Shown here: positions 5,375 to 6,593 of the stretch, piece after piece | Position numbering within the stretch: position 1 is the first letter of the stretch | How the letters are laid out: each line of letters begins with the position of its first letter | From: Methanobacteriota archaeon | GTDB lineage: Archaea > Halobacteriota > Methanosarcinia > Methanosarcinales > Methanoperedenaceae | Length of the DNA stretch: 6,593 bases | Reading direction: 5' to 3' | Assembly (NCBI GenBank): GCA_018900975.1 | Contig: JAHIFK010000036.1 | Span: forward strand, 1 to 6,593 | Position numbers and translations under genes: made by a program | Notes under the pieces: generated by a model | Told to the model about the DNA's origin: nothing | What the model saw: only the letters and a program-made list of their open reading frames with translations | The model's database searches: none

Positions 5375-5956
5375 ATGTTAGAAACTCCCGAACAAAGAAT
5401 AATATTATTAAAAGCAGGTTTTTCCGGAAAAGAAATTGAGAGGCTTTATATAGAATATAATAATTTCAAAATAGTCTATCTCCCTATACTCTATGAAAGA
5501 TCTGAATTTAAGGGAGTCAATATGAAAAACCTCAACATTAAACAGCTTGACGAGAAAGACAAAGAAATCACTGACGCACTTATTTCCCTGGGCATGAACA
5601 GGAATGTCGCCATGACGCTGGCTTATATGCAAAATGCGAATTCTGCTACATCGTTAGAACTTAAACGGTCAGTCAGATTACGACAGCCAGAAGTAAGCAT
5701 AGCTATGAGGCAGTTAAAGGAACGAGACTGGATAAACGAAAGGGAAGAGAAAAAGCCAGGGAAAGGGAGACCGTATAAGATATACTCGCTTAAAGTCGGG
5801 TTCGCCGATATAATAGCTCGTCTTGAAAGCCAGCAGAAAAAAACGGTAGAAGAGACGCAGGTTAAGATTGACCGGTTGAAGGAAATGGGGAAAATGACCA
5901 ACCCTCATCTGATAAACTCTTCGACAATATCATTAAATTCTTTAGATATGCTATAA
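5375..5956 (+). CDS. winged-helix transcriptional regulator (TrmB/ArsR-like), probably frameshifted
   Basis: This is a likely DNA-binding regulator. In the 193-residue frame, residues 50-144 hold a winged helix: LISLGMNRNVAMTLAYM, the recognition-helix region RLRQPEVSIAMRQLKERDWI and a basic wing EEKKPGKGRPYKIYSL. A charged helix follows (about 152-175), probably for dimerisation. Residues 1-49 form a separate module (PEQRIILLKAGFSGKEIERLYIEYNNF). Two starts are possible. The first ATG (5375) has GAGG at 5367-5370. Met50 (5522) has AGGGAG at 5511-5516, gives 144 residues, and may be the true regulator start. The last 18 residues (MTNPHLINSS to the stop) look like out-of-frame sequence: after the GGGGAAAA run at 5887-5894 the adjacent frame continues to 6222. 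One added base there would give 233 or 282 residues. Its divergent position suggests control of hdrCB. The exact family is uncertain. Confidence 0.8.
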   Translation: MLETPEQRIILLKAGFSGKEIERLYIEYNNFKIVYLPILYERSEFKGVNMKNLNIKQLDEKDKEITDALISLGMNRNVAMTLAYMQNANSATSLELKRSVRLRQPEVSIAMRQLKERDWINEREEKKPGKGRPYKIYSLKVGFADIIARLESQQKKTVEETQVKIDRLKEMGKMTNPHLINSSTISLNSLDML

Positions 5957-6222
5957 ATATTGATGGTCTTGCATCCTACGGTGTTTATGATGGGAAAAAT
6001 AGCATTGTCTTTGGCGATAACGTTCCAGATACAGGTGTGATAGCCCAAACTATTATCTGGTATTATCGTGGTTTTGGTGGGAGACCTGGTCAAATAGTCG
6101 AATTCGATATGACGTTTGAGGAAAATTTCGCATGGGGATTAGATGGAACTCTAACAGTAATGGATGTTGGAGACATAACCAAAAGAACGCTTGATGTTTT
6201 GGCTGTTTTATTTATCACTTGA
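5887..6222 (+). pseudogene. displaced C-terminal domain of the regulator, in the shifted frame
   Basis: Frame +1 is open from 5872 and reads as a coherent domain of about 110 residues that ends at TGA 6220-6222. Segments include NDQPSSDKLFDNIIKFFRYA, INIDGLASYGVYDGKNSIVF, TGVIAQTIIWYYRGFGG and FEENFAWGLDGTLTVMDVGD, followed by ITKRTLDVLAVLF. The alternation of aliphatic strands, Gly turns and helices looks like a folded alpha/beta sensor-like domain, though I cannot name the family. It has no own convincing start: the only in-frame candidate, GTG at 6037, cuts the domain in two and lacks a ribosome binding site. It therefore belongs with the upstream winged-helix gene, joined by one missing base in GGGGAAAA (5887-5894) or by frameshifting. 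A sequencing error, a real mutation or a programmed event cannot be told apart here. Confidence 0.7.
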
Positions 6223-6367
6223 GGATTCGTAGTTTGCAGGCTATGCACAATGATTTTTAAGTAAGATATTGTATCCTTACATAATTACCAACAAGAATGA
6301 TATCCGGTTTGTAACCACCTTATTTGTTGCAGAAAGCCTTCGTAAGGTTTATTACGTGTGCAGTATA

Positions 6368-6385
6368 TTAATATAATTAATATAA
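6368..6385 (+). promoter_or_regulatory. tandem TTAATATAA repeat, TATA region for the AAA ATPase gene
   Basis: TTAATATAA occurs twice in direct succession (6368-6376 and 6377-6385). The second copy, AATATAA, can act as a TATA box with transcription start near 6408 and a leader of about 45 nt before the ATG at 6453. Either copy could place a TATA-binding protein, giving two start sites 9 nt apart. The rest of 6223-6452 holds no gene that I can see. Confidence 0.4.
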
Positions 6386-6452
6386 CAAAAATATTACACA
6401 TAATAGCATTTTTGGATAATTCCGTTGTCGAAAATCAAAGGGTCGAGGAATA

Positions 6453-6593
6453 ATGTCCACAGAAATATCAAGAAATTTAACATTAAAGGTTGCAGAAGCC
6501 TTCTCGAAAGACGTGGGAAGGGGACTGGCACGGATTGATCCAGATGATATGAAACTGCTTGGAGCCGAGGTAGGGGATATAGTTGAGATCGTC
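6453..6593 (+). CDS. cdc48: CDC48/VCP (VAT-type) AAA ATPase, N-terminal fragment
   Basis: This is the start of an archaeal CDC48/VAT protein, a hexameric double-AAA unfoldase that prepares proteins for proteasomal degradation. Only 47 codons are present; the gene runs off the right edge in frame. The residues fit the first part of the N-terminal double-psi beta-barrel: LTLKVAEAFSKDVGRGLARI followed by DPDDMKLLGAEVGDIVEIV, with the family pattern LKVAEA...GRG.ARID...M..LG...GD.VEI. The two ATPase modules are outside the window, so completeness cannot be judged. A GAGG ribosome binding site at 6445-6448 lies 4 nt before the ATG. The gene is preceded by its own promoter region and is not obviously linked in function to the regulator upstream. 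Confidence 0.9.
   Translation, partial: MSTEISRNLTLKVAEAFSKDVGRGLARIDPDDMKLLGAEVGDIVEIV

Noticed and set aside
5408..5908. Minus-strand frames of 64-92 codons opposite the regulator
   Set aside because: They have no motifs and no ribosome binding sites, and the plus-strand winged-helix gene explains the sequence.
6037..6222. Independent 61-codon gene starting at GTG 6037
   Set aside because: The coherent protein continues upstream of the GTG to about 5890 in the same frame, so this is the end of a larger domain rather than a separate gene.
6342..6358. Short hairpin (AGCCTT-CGT-AAGGTT) as a terminator
   Set aside because: The stem is only six pairs including a wobble, and no T-tract follows, so it is indistinguishable from chance.

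Overview
The window looks like the chromosome of a methanogen-related euryarchaeon, most likely Methanosarcinales or the Methanoperedens (ANME-2d) side of that order. The reasons are a heterodisulfide reductase HdrC-HdrB pair, an aldehyde:ferredoxin oxidoreductase, a CDC48/VAT-type AAA ATPase, a DUF998 membrane-protein remnant, and archaeal promoter layout (A/T-rich TATA boxes about 26 nt from start codons that lack a Shine-Dalgarno site). The order-level assignment is inference; no mcr or rRNA gene is present to confirm it.

Layout. Bases 1-288 carry no gene. They hold a chain of short, perfect GC-rich hairpins (8-128), a further palindrome near 180-191 and plus-strand T-tracts. Bases 289-2004 (minus) encode a tungsten/molybdenum pterin aldehyde:ferredoxin oxidoreductase (AOR family). 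Divergent from it is an 81-residue coiled-coil protein with a Gly/Cys tail (2129-2374, plus). Next comes the N-terminal third of a DUF998 membrane protein (2426-2650, plus), whose 3' end runs into the convergent tRNA-dihydrouridine synthase gene (2619-3596, minus). The dus upstream region holds a perfect 16-bp palindrome. hdrB (3762-4670) and hdrC (4667-5104) form a minus-strand hdrC-hdrB operon with an ATGA overlap; no hdrA is in the window. Divergent from it is a winged-helix regulator (5375-5956, plus). Its reading frame appears broken at a GGGGAAAA run: the adjacent frame stays open to 6222 and encodes a coherent further domain of about 100 residues. The window ends in the first 47 codons of a CDC48-type AAA ATPase (6453 onward).

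How the genes may work together. AOR produces or consumes reduced ferredoxin during aldehyde/acid interconversion. HdrCB holds two ferredoxin-type [4Fe-4S] clusters and two CCG-type cluster sites for disulfide (CoM-S-S-CoB type) chemistry. Both are cytoplasmic redox modules, but they are separated by dus and are not one operon, so a direct link is only a hypothesis. The divergent regulator is a natural candidate to control hdrCB.

Most notable points: (1) hairpins with different stems but the same GCGTGA loop at the left edge; (2) the regulator frameshift and the hidden C-terminal domain; (3) the apparent fusion of a small methanoarchaeal-looking module to the regulator's N-terminus; (4) the truncated DUF998 gene.
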